From NCBI RefSeq assembly GCF_001591365.1, contig NZ_BCUT01000001.1, positions 1,922,001 to 1,986,000 of the forward strand: 64,000 nucleotides of DNA, given 5' to 3'. The notes under the pieces are model-generated. The model did no database searches, had not been told where the DNA came from, and saw only the letters and a program-made list of their open reading frames with translations. Made by a program: the position numbers and the translations under genes. Origin of the DNA: Variovorax paradoxus NBRC 15149. GTDB lineage: Bacteria; Pseudomonadota; Gammaproteobacteria; Burkholderiales; Burkholderiaceae_C. Below, one piece after another: positions 15,930-25,083 of the stretch. Within the stretch, counting starts at the first letter, position 1, and each line of letters begins with the position of its first letter.

Positions 15930-18137
15930 TTGCCAACAAGGACACCCATTCCCACCGTCAGCCCCGTCTCCGAAACAGCAGCAGCAACGCCAGCGGCCGG
16001 CTCCGCCGCGGCACCGGCGAGCGTGCCCGCCGCGATGGCCTGGCGGCTCGACATCGCGGTGCAGACGCCCGCGCATGCCGCGCTCGGCGACCTGCTGAGC
16101 TATGCCAGTCCCACTCCCCTGGTGCCCGGCACGCTGGTGCGGGTGCCGCTGGGCCGGCGCGAGGTGCTGGGCGTGGTCTGGAATCCGCCGGTCTCGCTCG
16201 AAAGTGCCGAGCCCGACATGGCCCTGAAGCCCGTGGGCGCCGCGCTGGACGCGCTGGCCCCGCTCGGCGAGGCCTGGCGCGACCTCGTCGCATTTGCCGC
16301 GCGCTACTACCAGCGCTCGATCGGCGAGATCGCCCTGGCCGCGCTGCCGCCGCAGCTGCGCGACCTGAGCGGAACGCAGCTGGCGCGCCGCCTCAGGCGC
16401 AAGACCGCGGCCGGCCCGGTGGCCGAGACGGCCGAGGCCGCCCACCCGGTCGCGCTGAGCGCGGAGCAGACCGCCGCGCTGGCCCGCATCGAGGCGGGCG
16501 AGGCCGGCACCTTCCTCCTGGTCGGCAGCACCGGCAGCGGCAAGACCGAGGTCTACCTGCGCTGCGTGGCCGACCTGCTCGCGGCCGACCCCGGCGCGCA
16601 GGCGCTGGTGATGGTGCCCGAGATCAACCTGACGCCGCAGCTCGAAGCGCGCTTCAAGGCGCGCTTCGGCGACGACGCGGTGGTGTCGCTGCACAGCGGC
16701 ATGACCAACCCGCAGCGGCTCGCGAGCTGGCTCGCGGCGCACAGCGGCGCCGCGCGCATCGTGCTGGGCACGCGCATGGCGGTGTTCGCGTCGATGCCGG
16801 GCCTGAAGCTCGTGGTGGTCGACGAGGAGCACGACCCCAGCTACAAGCAGCAGGAAGGCGCGCGGTATTCGGCGCGCGATCTCGCGGTCTGGCGCGGCCA
16901 GCGCGAGGGCGCGAAAGTCATCCTCGGCTCGGCCACGCCCTCGCTCGAAAGCTGGCACCAGAGCCGCCCCGCAGAGGGCGAGGACCCGGGCGGGCGCTAT
17001 GTGCGGCTGGCCATGCCGTCGCGCATCGGCGCCGGCGAGCTGCCCACGGTGCGGTTGGTCGACATGAACCTGCAGCCGCCCAAGACCGTGATCTCGGCCG
17101 CGCTGCTCGACGCCATCGGCCAGCGCATCGCGCGCGGCGAGCAGAGCATGGTGTTCCTGAACCGCCGCGGCTATGCGCCGGTGCTGGCCTGCGCCGACTG
17201 CGGCTGGAAAAGCGAATGCCCGCACTGCAGCGCCTACCGCGTGTTCCACAAGATCGACCGCACGCTGCGCTGCCACCACTGCGGCTTCACCGAGCGCGTG
17301 CCGCGCGCCTGCCCTTCCTGCGGCAACCCCGACATCGCGCCCGTGGGCCGCGGCACCGAGCGGCTCGAAGAACACCTGGCGGAGCTGTTCGCGGCGGTGA
17401 CGCGGCCCGACGGCAGCGCTGTACGCATCGCGCGCATCGACGCCGACAGCACCAAGAAACAGGGCGCGCTCGAATCGCAGCTCGCGGCCGTGCATTCGGG
17501 CGAGGTCGACGTGCTGGTGGGCACGCAGATGATCGCCAAGGGGCACGATTTCCGCCGCATCACGCTGGTGGCGGCAGTGAACCCAGACGGCGCGCTGTTC
17601 TCCAGCGACTTCCGCGCACCCGAGCGGCTGTTCAGCCTCTTGATGCAGTCGGCCGGCCGCGCGGGCCGCGACGCCGCCTACCTGGCGGCGCAGGGCGCCA
17701 CGGCCGAGATGTGGATCCAGACGCACCATGCGCAGCACCCGCTTTTCTCGGCCCTGCGACGGCACGACTACACGGCTTTCGCGCGGCAGCAGCTCGAGGA
17801 GCGCGCCGCCGCCGGCATGCCGCCCTTTGCCTTCCAGGCGCTGCTGCGTGCCGATGCACGCACGCAGGAAGCCGCGCAGGCCTTCCTGAACGCGGCCAGC
17901 GCTGCCGCCGAGGCGCTGGAAGGCGCCGACCGGGTGGTGCGCTATCCCGCGGTGCCGCTGGCGATCCAGCGCGTGGCCAATGTGGAAAGGGCGCAGATGC
18001 TGATCGAAAGCCCCTCGCGCGCCGCCTTGCAGCGCCTGCTGGCGCAGTGGCAGCCGCTGCTGCATGCCCTCAGGCGCACGCCCGAAGGCAAGGGCGTGAT
18101 CCGCTGGCTGGTCGACGTCGACCCGCACAGCATCTAG
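15930..18137 (+). CDS. priA: Primosomal protein N' (replication restart helicase PriA)
   Basis: The 735-residue frame matches PriA: N-terminal DNA-binding part, Walker A GSTGSGKTEVY, VVDEEHDPSYKQ, ILGSATPSLE, and the eight-cysteine zinc region CADCGWKSECPHCS...CHHCGF...CPSCG in the second half. PriA reloads the replisome at stalled forks. The start is uncertain: TTG 15930 gives a 35-residue Ala/Pro-rich extension; an ATT at 15948 follows AAGGA well; the first ATG is 16035 (MAWRLDIAVQTP), where homology begins. It lies directly after the DnaA-box region. Confidence 0.95.
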   Translation: MPTRTPIPTVSPVSETAAATPAAGSAAAPASVPAAMAWRLDIAVQTPAHAALGDLLSYASPTPLVPGTLVRVPLGRREVLGVVWNPPVSLESAEPDMALKPVGAALDALAPLGEAWRDLVAFAARYYQRSIGEIALAALPPQLRDLSGTQLARRLRRKTAAGPVAETAEAAHPVALSAEQTAALARIEAGEAGTFLLVGSTGSGKTEVYLRCVADLLAADPGAQALVMVPEINLTPQLEARFKARFGDDAVVSLHSGMTNPQRLASWLAAHSGAARIVLGTRMAVFASMPGLKLVVVDEEHDPSYKQQEGARYSARDLAVWRGQREGAKVILGSATPSLESWHQSRPAEGEDPGGRYVRLAMPSRIGAGELPTVRLVDMNLQPPKTVISAALLDAIGQRIARGEQSMVFLNRRGYAPVLACADCGWKSECPHCSAYRVFHKIDRTLRCHHCGFTERVPRACPSCGNPDIAPVGRGTERLEEHLAELFAAVTRPDGSAVRIARIDADSTKKQGALESQLAAVHSGEVDVLVGTQMIAKGHDFRRITLVAAVNPDGALFSSDFRAPERLFSLLMQSAGRAGRDAAYLAAQGATAEMWIQTHHAQHPLFSALRRHDYTAFARQQLEERAAAGMPPFAFQALLRADARTQEAAQAFLNAASAAAEALEGADRVVRYPAVPLAIQRVANVERAQMLIESPSRAALQRLLAQWQPLLHALRRTPEGKGVIRWLVDVDPHSI

Positions 18138-18184
18138 GACCCGCCCCGCAGGGCCCCGGCCGCGACGCTCAGTCGCTCAGTCGC

Positions 18185-18394
18185 TCAATAGAGGCCCGCA
18201 GGCTCCTTGCCGACGTCGACGTAGCGCAGTTCGGTGCTGCGGCGCCGCGCGCTGCTGGCGGGCCATGCGAACACCACCAGGCTCAGGGCGCCCAGCGCGA
18301 GCGAAGTGCCGGCGCCGAGCATGTCGGCATGCCAGGACCAGCTCACGCCGGCAACCCAGGCCAGCCACAGCAGGATACGAATAAGTATTGCCAT
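18185..18394 (-). CDS. Small membrane protein, hypothetical
   Basis: A 69-residue protein with two hydrophobic stretches (about 2-20 and 28-46) and a charged C-terminal tail (RRRSTELRYVDVGKEPAGLY). It sits alone on the minus strand after priA and has no recognisable family. Codon usage is like its neighbours and the ATG at 18394 begins cleanly before the first hydrophobic segment, which favours a real gene. The upstream AT-rich stretch probably holds its promoter. Confidence 0.55.
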   Translation of the reverse strand: MAILIRILLWLAWVAGVSWSWHADMLGAGTSLALGALSLVVFAWPASSARRRSTELRYVDVGKEPAGLY

Positions 18395-18465
18395 CGTGCT
18401 GCCCCATTCAAACTTTGATTCACAAACACTTTATCAGGCATTGTGCAAACTCAAGTATTCATCTG

Positions 18466-18489
18466 AAGGCATAGCAGTAGCTATGCCTT
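18466..18489. repeat. Perfect 10-bp inverted repeat
   Basis: AAGGCATAGC-AGTA-GCTATGCCTT forms a 10-bp stem with a four-base loop in the AT-rich gap between the divergent small membrane gene and the 18631 gene. No T-run follows on either strand, so it is not a standard terminator; it could be an operator or RNA hairpin. Confidence 0.6.
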
Positions 18490-18630
18490 ACGGCCGTTAC
18501 TCGGCAGCGGAAATATTGTGAAAAAACCGTTGACTGCGCTGCCGCGCGCTGCACAAGCTGTCGCTGTGCGACGCCCGTTCCGGCGGCGCACCTCAAGCAA
18601 AGCACGCTGGTCCTCGGGGGGTCGTCTGTC

Positions 18631-19302
18631 GTGAAACTGCCTTCATCTGTGGTTGCTGCGGTTCTCCTGTTCGCATGCCTTGCATGCTCGGCGGCCGAAC
18701 TCGACCTGCAGGGCAGCCGGCTCGTGGTGTCGGGCATGCTCGACGGCAGCGCCATCAAGGCCTTCACCGAGCACCTGGGCAAGGGCACCGTGCGCACCGT
18801 GGTGTTCGAGGATTCGTTCGGGGGCACCGCCGAGGCGGCCGGCGCCTTTGCCGACGCCATCCGCGCGAGCGGTGTGGACACCGAGATCCGCGGCCAGTGC
18901 ATGGCCGCCTGCGCCTATGCCTTCCTGGCCGGCAAGGCGCATCGCTTCGGCTGGGGCCTGCAGGTGAACGGCGTGCTGCTGCCGGTGTCGGCCAGGCCCT
19001 CGGCGGCCGAGCTGGCGGTGCGCTGGCGCAGCGAGGAGGTCCAGAAGACGCTGGCGGAGTTCACGCCCATTGCGGCAGCCGCGCCCATCCAGGCCACGGA
19101 AACCCGCGCCGCCGACACACCCAGGGACAACGCCCGGGACAACTGGCGGCCCGAGCACGGCGTGCTCTTCACGGCCAGCCCGACGCTGTTCGGCCGCATC
19201 TACAACGCCTTCTATTGCGACGGCACCCAGGGCCGCGACTTCTCCAAGTGCGAGCGCCTGTCCGATGCCGATCCGTTCAAGCTGGGCGTGCTGACGCCCT
19301 GA
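18631..19302 (+). CDS. Periplasmic ClpP/crotonase-fold-like protein, hypothetical
   Basis: The 223-residue protein starts at GTG with a signal peptide (MKLPSSVVAAVLLFACLACSAA). The segment FEDSFGGTAEAAGAFADAIRASGVDTEIRGQCMAACAYAFLAGKAHRF has the layout of secreted ClpP-like proteins, in which a glycine-rich oxyanion loop is followed by CASACxxxFLAG with the catalytic Ser. Here the Ser position reads Ala (CMAAC), so protease activity is doubtful. Two further cysteines occur near the C-terminus. Its function is unknown. It is convergent with the AEC transporter gene, seven bases away. Confidence 0.7.
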   Translation: MKLPSSVVAAVLLFACLACSAAELDLQGSRLVVSGMLDGSAIKAFTEHLGKGTVRTVVFEDSFGGTAEAAGAFADAIRASGVDTEIRGQCMAACAYAFLAGKAHRFGWGLQVNGVLLPVSARPSAAELAVRWRSEEVQKTLAEFTPIAAAAPIQATETRAADTPRDNARDNWRPEHGVLFTASPTLFGRIYNAFYCDGTQGRDFSKCERLSDADPFKLGVLTP

Positions 19303-19308
19303 GGCCGC

Positions 19309-20322
19309 TCAGCGCAGCACGCCGACCGCGAACGGAAAGCTGAAGAAGGTTGCCACCGTCGTCCACAGGATGATGCGTGCGATGCGGCCGTTGTCGGCCC
19401 CGAAGCGCTCGGCCAGCATCGAGACGTTGCTGGCGCTCGGCAACGCCGCCACCAGCACGATCACCATCAGCGCCGAAGAAGACAGCGGCAGGCCGAGCGC
19501 AATGGCCCCCTGCCCCACCGCCCACACCAGCACCGGATGCACGAGCAGCTTGACCGCCACCACCGGCAGCACGTCGGCCAGCGGTGCCTTGGGAGGCAGC
19601 GCCGACTTCGTGCCCATGGCGGCCGCCACCGCCGCGCTGGCGCCGTGCTCGCGCGCGAGCAGCGCCGAGCGCGCCAGCACCGCGCCGATGGTGAAGAGCG
19701 CCACCGGCGAGGCCGCATCGGCCAGCATGGCGATGGTGCGCTCCACCGGCCCCGGCAGGCGCCAGCGCGCAGCCGACAGCAGCACGCCCAGCAGGATCGA
19801 CCACGGCATCGGATTGACCAGCACGCCGCGCAGCGCCTGGCGCGCGGCCAGCCGCGGGCCGTGCTGCCCGCCCGCGCCGTCCAGGCGCGACAGCGCAATG
19901 CACAGCGAAGAAGTCACGACCAGGTCGAACGCGATGGTGATGATCATCGGCCCCGCGGCCTGCGCGCCCAGCAGCGCCACCAGCAGCGGCACGCCCATGA
20001 AGCCGGTGTTCGGAAAGGCCGCGACCAGCGCGCCGAATGCGCCGTCGTTCCAGCCGATGCGCGCATTGCGGGTGAAGATCACCACGCCCGCCACCACGGC
20101 CAGCGCGCTCAGGCCCCAGACCAGCGCCACGCTGCCGTCGAGCAGCTGTCCGATCGGCGTGCCCGCGCCGAAGCGCAGCAGCATGCAGGGCAGCGCAAAG
20201 TACAGCACGAAGGTGTTGAGGCCCGGAATCGCGTCCAGCGGCAGGATGCGGGCGCGCGCGGCGCCGTAGCCGGCCGCGATCAGCGCGAAGAAAGGAAAAG
20301 TTACGAGAAATACAGGCAGCAC
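19309..20322 (-). CDS. AEC (auxin efflux carrier) family transporter
   Basis: This 337-residue membrane protein has about ten hydrophobic helices in two halves, with the family features PFFALIAAGYGAARARILP at the start, FVLYFALPCMLLRFG, and AAFPNTGFMGVPLLVALLG in the middle. AEC proteins export or import small carboxylates or related anions; in bacteria malonate and malate are known substrates. Substrate is not evident here. It is transcribed alone, divergent from rep. Confidence 0.92.
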   Translation of the reverse strand: MLPVFLVTFPFFALIAAGYGAARARILPLDAIPGLNTFVLYFALPCMLLRFGAGTPIGQLLDGSVALVWGLSALAVVAGVVIFTRNARIGWNDGAFGALVAAFPNTGFMGVPLLVALLGAQAAGPMIITIAFDLVVTSSLCIALSRLDGAGGQHGPRLAARQALRGVLVNPMPWSILLGVLLSAARWRLPGPVERTIAMLADAASPVALFTIGAVLARSALLAREHGASAAVAAAMGTKSALPPKAPLADVLPVVAVKLLVHPVLVWAVGQGAIALGLPLSSSALMVIVLVAALPSASNVSMLAERFGADNGRIARIILWTTVATFFSFPFAVGVLR

Positions 20323-20442
20323 GCGCCGATTGTCGCCGCGTCCCGCATCGTGAACTCTGGCGGCCTCTCCGGAAACATGCGCCCCGTATCATTGCGCGCT
20401 TTGCGCCTGCCGTTCCTCCGCGGCCTTCCGTTCCCACTCCCC

Positions 20443-22548
20443 ATGTCCTCCGGTCTCAATCTCGCGCAACAAGAAGCTGTCAACTACCTGCACGGCCCCT
20501 GCCTGGTGCTGGCGGGCGCGGGCTCGGGCAAGACGCGCGTCATCACGCACAAGATCGGGCGGCTGATCCAGGCCGGCCTGGAGCCCAAGCGCATTGCGGC
20601 CATCACCTTCACCAACAAGGCCGCGAGCGAAATGCGCGAACGCGCCAAGGGGCTGATCGGGCGCGAGGCGAAGCACGTGGTGATCTGCACCTTCCACGCG
20701 CTGGGCGTGCGCATGATGCGCGAGGACGGCGCGGTGCTGGGCCTGAAGCCGGCCTTCAGCATCCTGGACAGCGACGACGTCACCAAGATCCTCAAGGACG
20801 CGGGCGGCACCACCGACACCGCCACCGCGCGCATCTGGCAGTGGACCATCAGCAAGTGGAAGAACATGGGCCTGAACGCCGCGCAGGCGGAAGCCGCCGC
20901 GGCCGACGACAACGAGCGCATCACCGCGCGCATCATGGCGCGCTACGAAGAGCGGCTCACGGCCTACCAGAGCGTCGACTTCGACGACCTCATCGGCATG
21001 CCGCTCAAGCTGCTGCGCGATTTCGACGAGGTGCGCACCAAGTGGCAGGCCGCGCTGGGCCACATATTGGTGGACGAATACCAGGACACCAACGCCACGC
21101 AGTACGAAGTGCTGAAGGCGCTGGCCGGCGAGCGCGGGCGTTTCACCGCGGTGGGCGACGACGACCAGTCGATCTACGGCTGGCGCGGCGCCACGCTGGA
21201 CAACCTGCGCAAGCTGCCGGTCGACTACCCGGCGCTGAAGGTCATCAAGCTCGAGCAGAACTACCGCTCCACCAGCGCGATCCTGCGCGCGGCCAACAAC
21301 GTGATCGGCCCCAACCCCAAGCTGTTTCCGAAGACGCTGTTCTCCGAGCTCGGCGAAGGCGAGCCGGTGCGCGTGGTCGATGCCGACTCCGAGGCGCACG
21401 AGGCCGAGCGCGCGGTGGCGCGCATCGTCAGCCTGCGCGCGGGCGACACCGCCATCGAGGGCAAGCAGTACAAGGAGTTCCGCGACTTCGCCATCCTCTA
21501 CCGCGCCAACCACCAGGCGCGCGTGTTCGAGCAGGCGCTGCGCAAGGCGCAGATTCCCTACAAGGTGTCGGGCGGCCAGAGCTTCTTCGACCGCGCCGAG
21601 ATCAAGGACCTGTGCGGCTGGTTCCGCCTCTGGGTCAACAACGACGACGACCCGGCGTTCCTGCGCGCCATCACCACGCCCAAGCGCGGCATCGGCCACA
21701 CCACGCTCGCGAGCCTGGGCACCTTTGCGAGCCAGTACAAGCTGAGCCTGTTCGAGGCGCTGTTCAGCCCGTCGCTGCCGAGCGTGATGCCCAAGCGCAC
21801 GCTCGAGGGCATCCACGAGTTCGGCCGCTACATCAACGACCTCGAATACCGCGCGCGCCGCACCATGGGCGCGGAAGACTCGCGCACCTTCATGCTCGAC
21901 TGGCTCAAGGAGATCGACTACGAGAAGCATCTCTACGACGGCGAGGACAGCGAACAGGCCGCGGCCGCGCGCTGGACCAACGTGATGGAATTCGTCGACT
22001 GGATGTCGCAGCGCGCCGGCGGCACCATCGACGACGCCTCGGGTGCCGACGGCAACATCGAGACCGAGCGCAAGAGCCTGCTCGAGGTGGCGCAGACCAT
22101 CTCGCTGCTGTCGACCATCAGCGAGCGCGAGCAGGACCAGAACGTGGTCACGCTGTCCACGCTGCATGCCTCCAAGGGCCTCGAATGGCCGCACGTGATG
22201 CTGATCGGCGTGACCGAAGGCCTGCTGCCCTTCAAGCTCGAGGACGACAACGGCCGCCAGCTCCAGGTGAGCGACGACACGCTGCAGCGGCTGCAGGAAG
22301 AGCGCCGCCTGATGTACGTGGGCATCACGCGCGCGCAGCGCAGCCTGGCCGTGAGCTGGACCAAGAAGCGCAAGCAGGGCCGCGAGATGGTGCCCTGCGT
22401 GCCGAGCCGCTTCATCGCCGAGATGGGCCTGGACAAGGCCACCACCCGCGAAGACCCGCGCGAGAAGCTCAAGGCGCTGCGCGCCGAGTTCGCGCGCAAG
22501 GCACAGGACAGCGCGGCCGCCAAGGCCGCGGCTGCGGCGGCGCCATGA
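20443..22548 (+). CDS. rep: ATP-dependent DNA helicase Rep
   Basis: The 701-residue superfamily 1A helicase has all expected motifs: Q-motif LNLAQQEAV, Walker A AGAGSGKTR, VDEYQDTN, GDDDQSIYGWRGA, LEQNYRST, the C-terminal STLHASKGLEWPHV and YVGITRAQRSL. Within the UvrD/Rep/PcrA group it looks closest to Rep, a 3'-5' helicase that clears proteins ahead of forks. The ATG at 20443 is chosen because it directly precedes the Q-motif; a possible earlier ATG is at about 20377. Its stop overlaps the next ATG (ATGA). Confidence 0.95.
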   Translation: MSSGLNLAQQEAVNYLHGPCLVLAGAGSGKTRVITHKIGRLIQAGLEPKRIAAITFTNKAASEMRERAKGLIGREAKHVVICTFHALGVRMMREDGAVLGLKPAFSILDSDDVTKILKDAGGTTDTATARIWQWTISKWKNMGLNAAQAEAAAADDNERITARIMARYEERLTAYQSVDFDDLIGMPLKLLRDFDEVRTKWQAALGHILVDEYQDTNATQYEVLKALAGERGRFTAVGDDDQSIYGWRGATLDNLRKLPVDYPALKVIKLEQNYRSTSAILRAANNVIGPNPKLFPKTLFSELGEGEPVRVVDADSEAHEAERAVARIVSLRAGDTAIEGKQYKEFRDFAILYRANHQARVFEQALRKAQIPYKVSGGQSFFDRAEIKDLCGWFRLWVNNDDDPAFLRAITTPKRGIGHTTLASLGTFASQYKLSLFEALFSPSLPSVMPKRTLEGIHEFGRYINDLEYRARRTMGAEDSRTFMLDWLKEIDYEKHLYDGEDSEQAAAARWTNVMEFVDWMSQRAGGTIDDASGADGNIETERKSLLEVAQTISLLSTISEREQDQNVVTLSTLHASKGLEWPHVMLIGVTEGLLPFKLEDDNGRQLQVSDDTLQRLQEERRLMYVGITRAQRSLAVSWTKKRKQGREMVPCVPSRFIAEMGLDKATTREDPREKLKALRAEFARKAQDSAAAKAAAAAAP

Positions 22549-23006
22549 AGAGGCTGCTGCCCGCCTTTCTTGCGGCGCTTCTTGCCGCCACCGGCTGCGC
22601 CACGGCAACGCAGGGCGGCGGCGGCGACTGCCCCGCCGATGCGCGCGAGCTGCCGCTGCAGTCGCTCTACGGCCACTGGGAGGCGCGCTTCGACGGCACT
22701 CCCGCCGCGGCCGCCGTGCAGCTCGGCAGGCACCCCGACTACGCCGGCGTGCGCGGCACCATCACGCGCCCCGCACACGGCGGTGCCCAGCCGACGGTGG
22801 CGCAGCTCGCGGGCGACGTCGACGACGATGGCGCCCTCTCCATCGACGAATCGCTGGACGGCCGCGCGATCAGCGGCGTCTGGGCCGGCACCCTGCAACC
22901 GGGCTCCTGCGGCCGGGAATTCAGGGGCACGTGGCGCAACGCCGCGGACGAAAGCACGCATCCGTTCGTGCTGAACAAAAAGGGAGGGATGCAAGGAAAC
23001 CAATGA
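22545..23006 (+). CDS. Small lipoprotein, hypothetical
   Basis: This 153-residue protein has a lipoprotein signal [21 protein letters not shown] with lipobox ATGC and a mature part with two further cysteines and glycine-rich strands ([26 protein letters not shown]). No family is recognised, but the pattern suggests a small beta domain. The ATG overlaps the rep stop and its own stop overlaps the pldA start (ATGA), so it is translationally linked on both sides. Membrane anchoring next to the outer-membrane phospholipase gene may be meaningful. Confidence 0.8.
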   Translation: MKRLLPAFLAALLAATGCATATQGGGGDCPADARELPLQSLYGHWEARFDGTPAAAAVQLGRHPDYAGVRGTITRPAHGGAQPTVAQLAGDVDDDGALSIDESLDGRAISGVWAGTLQPGSCGREFRGTWRNAADESTHPFVLNKKGGMQGNQ

Positions 23007-24181
23007 CCCAACGAACACACGCCATCTTCTCCGTCTCCCGGCTGGCGGCCCTCGCGGCCTGCCTGGGCGGCACCGCTGCCGCGCATGCGCAGGCCACGGA
23101 CCAGCCGCGCAGCCCGCTGGCCGACGCGCAGCTGACGTGGCAGCAATGCGCCGCGCTCGGCAACAGCAACGAAGCGCGCCTGGCCTGCTTCGACCGCTGG
23201 GCGCAGCAGCAGACGCTGCCTTCGGTCTCGGTGCCCGTGGCGCCGCCGGTGCTGGCCAGCACGCAGCCGGCGCCGCCGGTGGACGCCGCTATACCGGCCA
23301 CGCGCGTGATCTCGGTCGGCACCAGCGAAGGCTGCCGCGACCGCCAGTACTCGGCGCTGTCGCGCTTCTGGGAACTGGAGAACGGCACCGACTGCGGCAC
23401 CTTCGGCTTCCGCGGCTACCGGCCGCTGAACGTGTCGGCCTCGGCCGCCACCAGCCGGCCCGACACGCCCACCTCGCCCTCGGAGGGCCATACCGGCACG
23501 CCCGTGGCCTACCAGGCCAACGAGATGCGCATCGGCCTGTCGGTGCGCACCAAGATCGCCCAGGGCCTGCTCACGCAGAACGAACCGGCCAAGAAGGACT
23601 CGCTGTGGTTCGCGTACTCGCAGCAGTCGACCTGGCAGCTGTTCAACGGCTCGATCTCGCGGCCGTTCCGCACCACCGACCACGAGCCCGAGCTGATGTA
23701 TGTCTATCCGCTGGACTTCGCCCTGCCCGGCGGCTGGCGCTGGCGCTATGCGGGCGTGGGCGTGGTGCACCAGTCGAACGGCCAGAGCCTGCCGCTGTCG
23801 CGCAGCTGGAACCGCGTCTACCTGATGGGCGGCGCCGAGCTGGGCGACCGCTTCACCATCACCGGGCGCATCTGGCAGCGCATGTCGGAAGAGGCCGCGA
23901 AGGACGACAACCCCGACATCTCCAACTACATCGGCCGCGCCGAGCTCACGGGCCGCTGGAACTTCAACCGCGACAACACGCTGGGCCTCACCGTGCGCAA
24001 CAACCTGCGCGACAGCGGCCGCGGTTCGGTGCGGCTCGAATGGCTCAAGGCCATCGGCGATCCGGCCACGAGCAACCTGCGCTTCCATACGCAGCTGTTC
24101 CACGGCTACGGCGACACGCTGGTCGACTACAACCGCAAGCGCACCGTGCTCAGCATCGGCCTGAGCCTGGTGGACTTCTGA
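23003..24181 (+). CDS. pldA: Outer-membrane phospholipase A
   Basis: The 392-residue precursor has a signal peptide (cut after AAAHA, about residue 28) and the OMPLA beta-barrel with catalytic motif [21 protein letters not shown], containing the His, Ser and Asn of the active site. Compared with E. coli PldA it has an extra periplasmic region of about 100 residues rich in Pro/Ala and cysteines before the barrel. OMPLA hydrolyses phospholipids that reach the outer leaflet. The ATG overlaps the preceding stop, so it forms a unit with rep and the lipoprotein gene. Confidence 0.93.
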   Translation: MTQRTHAIFSVSRLAALAACLGGTAAAHAQATDQPRSPLADAQLTWQQCAALGNSNEARLACFDRWAQQQTLPSVSVPVAPPVLASTQPAPPVDAAIPATRVISVGTSEGCRDRQYSALSRFWELENGTDCGTFGFRGYRPLNVSASAATSRPDTPTSPSEGHTGTPVAYQANEMRIGLSVRTKIAQGLLTQNEPAKKDSLWFAYSQQSTWQLFNGSISRPFRTTDHEPELMYVYPLDFALPGGWRWRYAGVGVVHQSNGQSLPLSRSWNRVYLMGGAELGDRFTITGRIWQRMSEEAAKDDNPDISNYIGRAELTGRWNFNRDNTLGLTVRNNLRDSGRGSVRLEWLKAIGDPATSNLRFHTQLFHGYGDTLVDYNRKRTVLSIGLSLVDF

Positions 24182-24198
24182 CTTTTCCAGGCCACGCC

Positions 24199-25047
24199 AT
24201 GACCCACGACCTGCCTTCCGTCGACGCCACGCAGCGCGAGATCATCGCGGCGCTGCACGTCGCGCCCGTCTTCGACGCCGCCGCGGAAATCGAGCGGCGC
24301 ACCGCCTTTCTCGCGGACTACCTGCGGGGCACCGGCCTCAGGGCGCTGGTGCTGGGCATCAGCGGCGGCGTCGATTCGCTGACGGCCGGCTGCCTCGCGC
24401 AGCGCGCCGTCGAGAAGCTGCGCGCCGAGGGCTACGGCGCCACCTTCATCGCGATGCGCCTGCCCTACGGCGTGCAGAAGGACGAGCACGAGGCGCAGGC
24501 CTCGCTCGCGGTGATCCGGCCCGACCGCATCCTGACCGTCGACATCCGCCCCGCGGCCGACGGCATGCTCGCGGCGCTCAAGAAGGGCGACCTGGCCTTC
24601 CGCGATGCGGCGCATGAAGACTTCGTGCTCGGCAACATCAAGGCGCGCCAGCGCATGATCGCGCAGTTCGCGGTGGCCGGTGCGCACGACGGCATCGTCA
24701 TCGGCACCGACCATGCGGCCGAGGCGCTGATGGGCTTCTTCACCAAGTTCGGCGACGGCGCGGCCGACGTGACGCCGCTCAGCGGCCTCGACAAGCGCCG
24801 CGTGCGCGCCCTCGCGCAGCGGCTCGGCGCCCCCGACGCGCTGGTGTTCAAGGTGCCCACGGCGGACCTCGAATCGCTGGTGCCGGGCAAGCCCGACGAA
24901 GACGCCTTCGGCGTGAGCTACGAGCAGATCGACGATTTCCTCGAAGGCAAGCCGGTGGCCGCCGCGGCGCGCGAGATCATTCTTGCCACGCATCGCAAGA
25001 GCGCCCACAAGCGCGCGCTGCCGGTGGAGCCGCCGCACCCGGCCTAG
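24199..25047 (+). CDS. nadE: Ammonia-dependent NAD(+) synthetase
   Basis: This 282-residue protein has the ATP-pyrophosphatase P-loop [13 protein letters not shown] at about 54-66, the deamido-NAD region [25 protein letters not shown] and the [14 protein letters not shown] loop. It has no glutaminase domain, so it uses ammonia. Length is normal for the short NadE form. It follows pldA by 17 bases on the same strand and ends the run rep-lipoprotein-pldA-nadE. Confidence 0.95.
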   Translation: MTHDLPSVDATQREIIAALHVAPVFDAAAEIERRTAFLADYLRGTGLRALVLGISGGVDSLTAGCLAQRAVEKLRAEGYGATFIAMRLPYGVQKDEHEAQASLAVIRPDRILTVDIRPAADGMLAALKKGDLAFRDAAHEDFVLGNIKARQRMIAQFAVAGAHDGIVIGTDHAAEALMGFFTKFGDGAADVTPLSGLDKRRVRALAQRLGAPDALVFKVPTADLESLVPGKPDEDAFGVSYEQIDDFLEGKPVAAAAREIILATHRKSAHKRALPVEPPHPA

Positions 25048-25083
25048 CTTTCCAGGCCGGCTCTGCGGGGCCCCACGCGGGTT

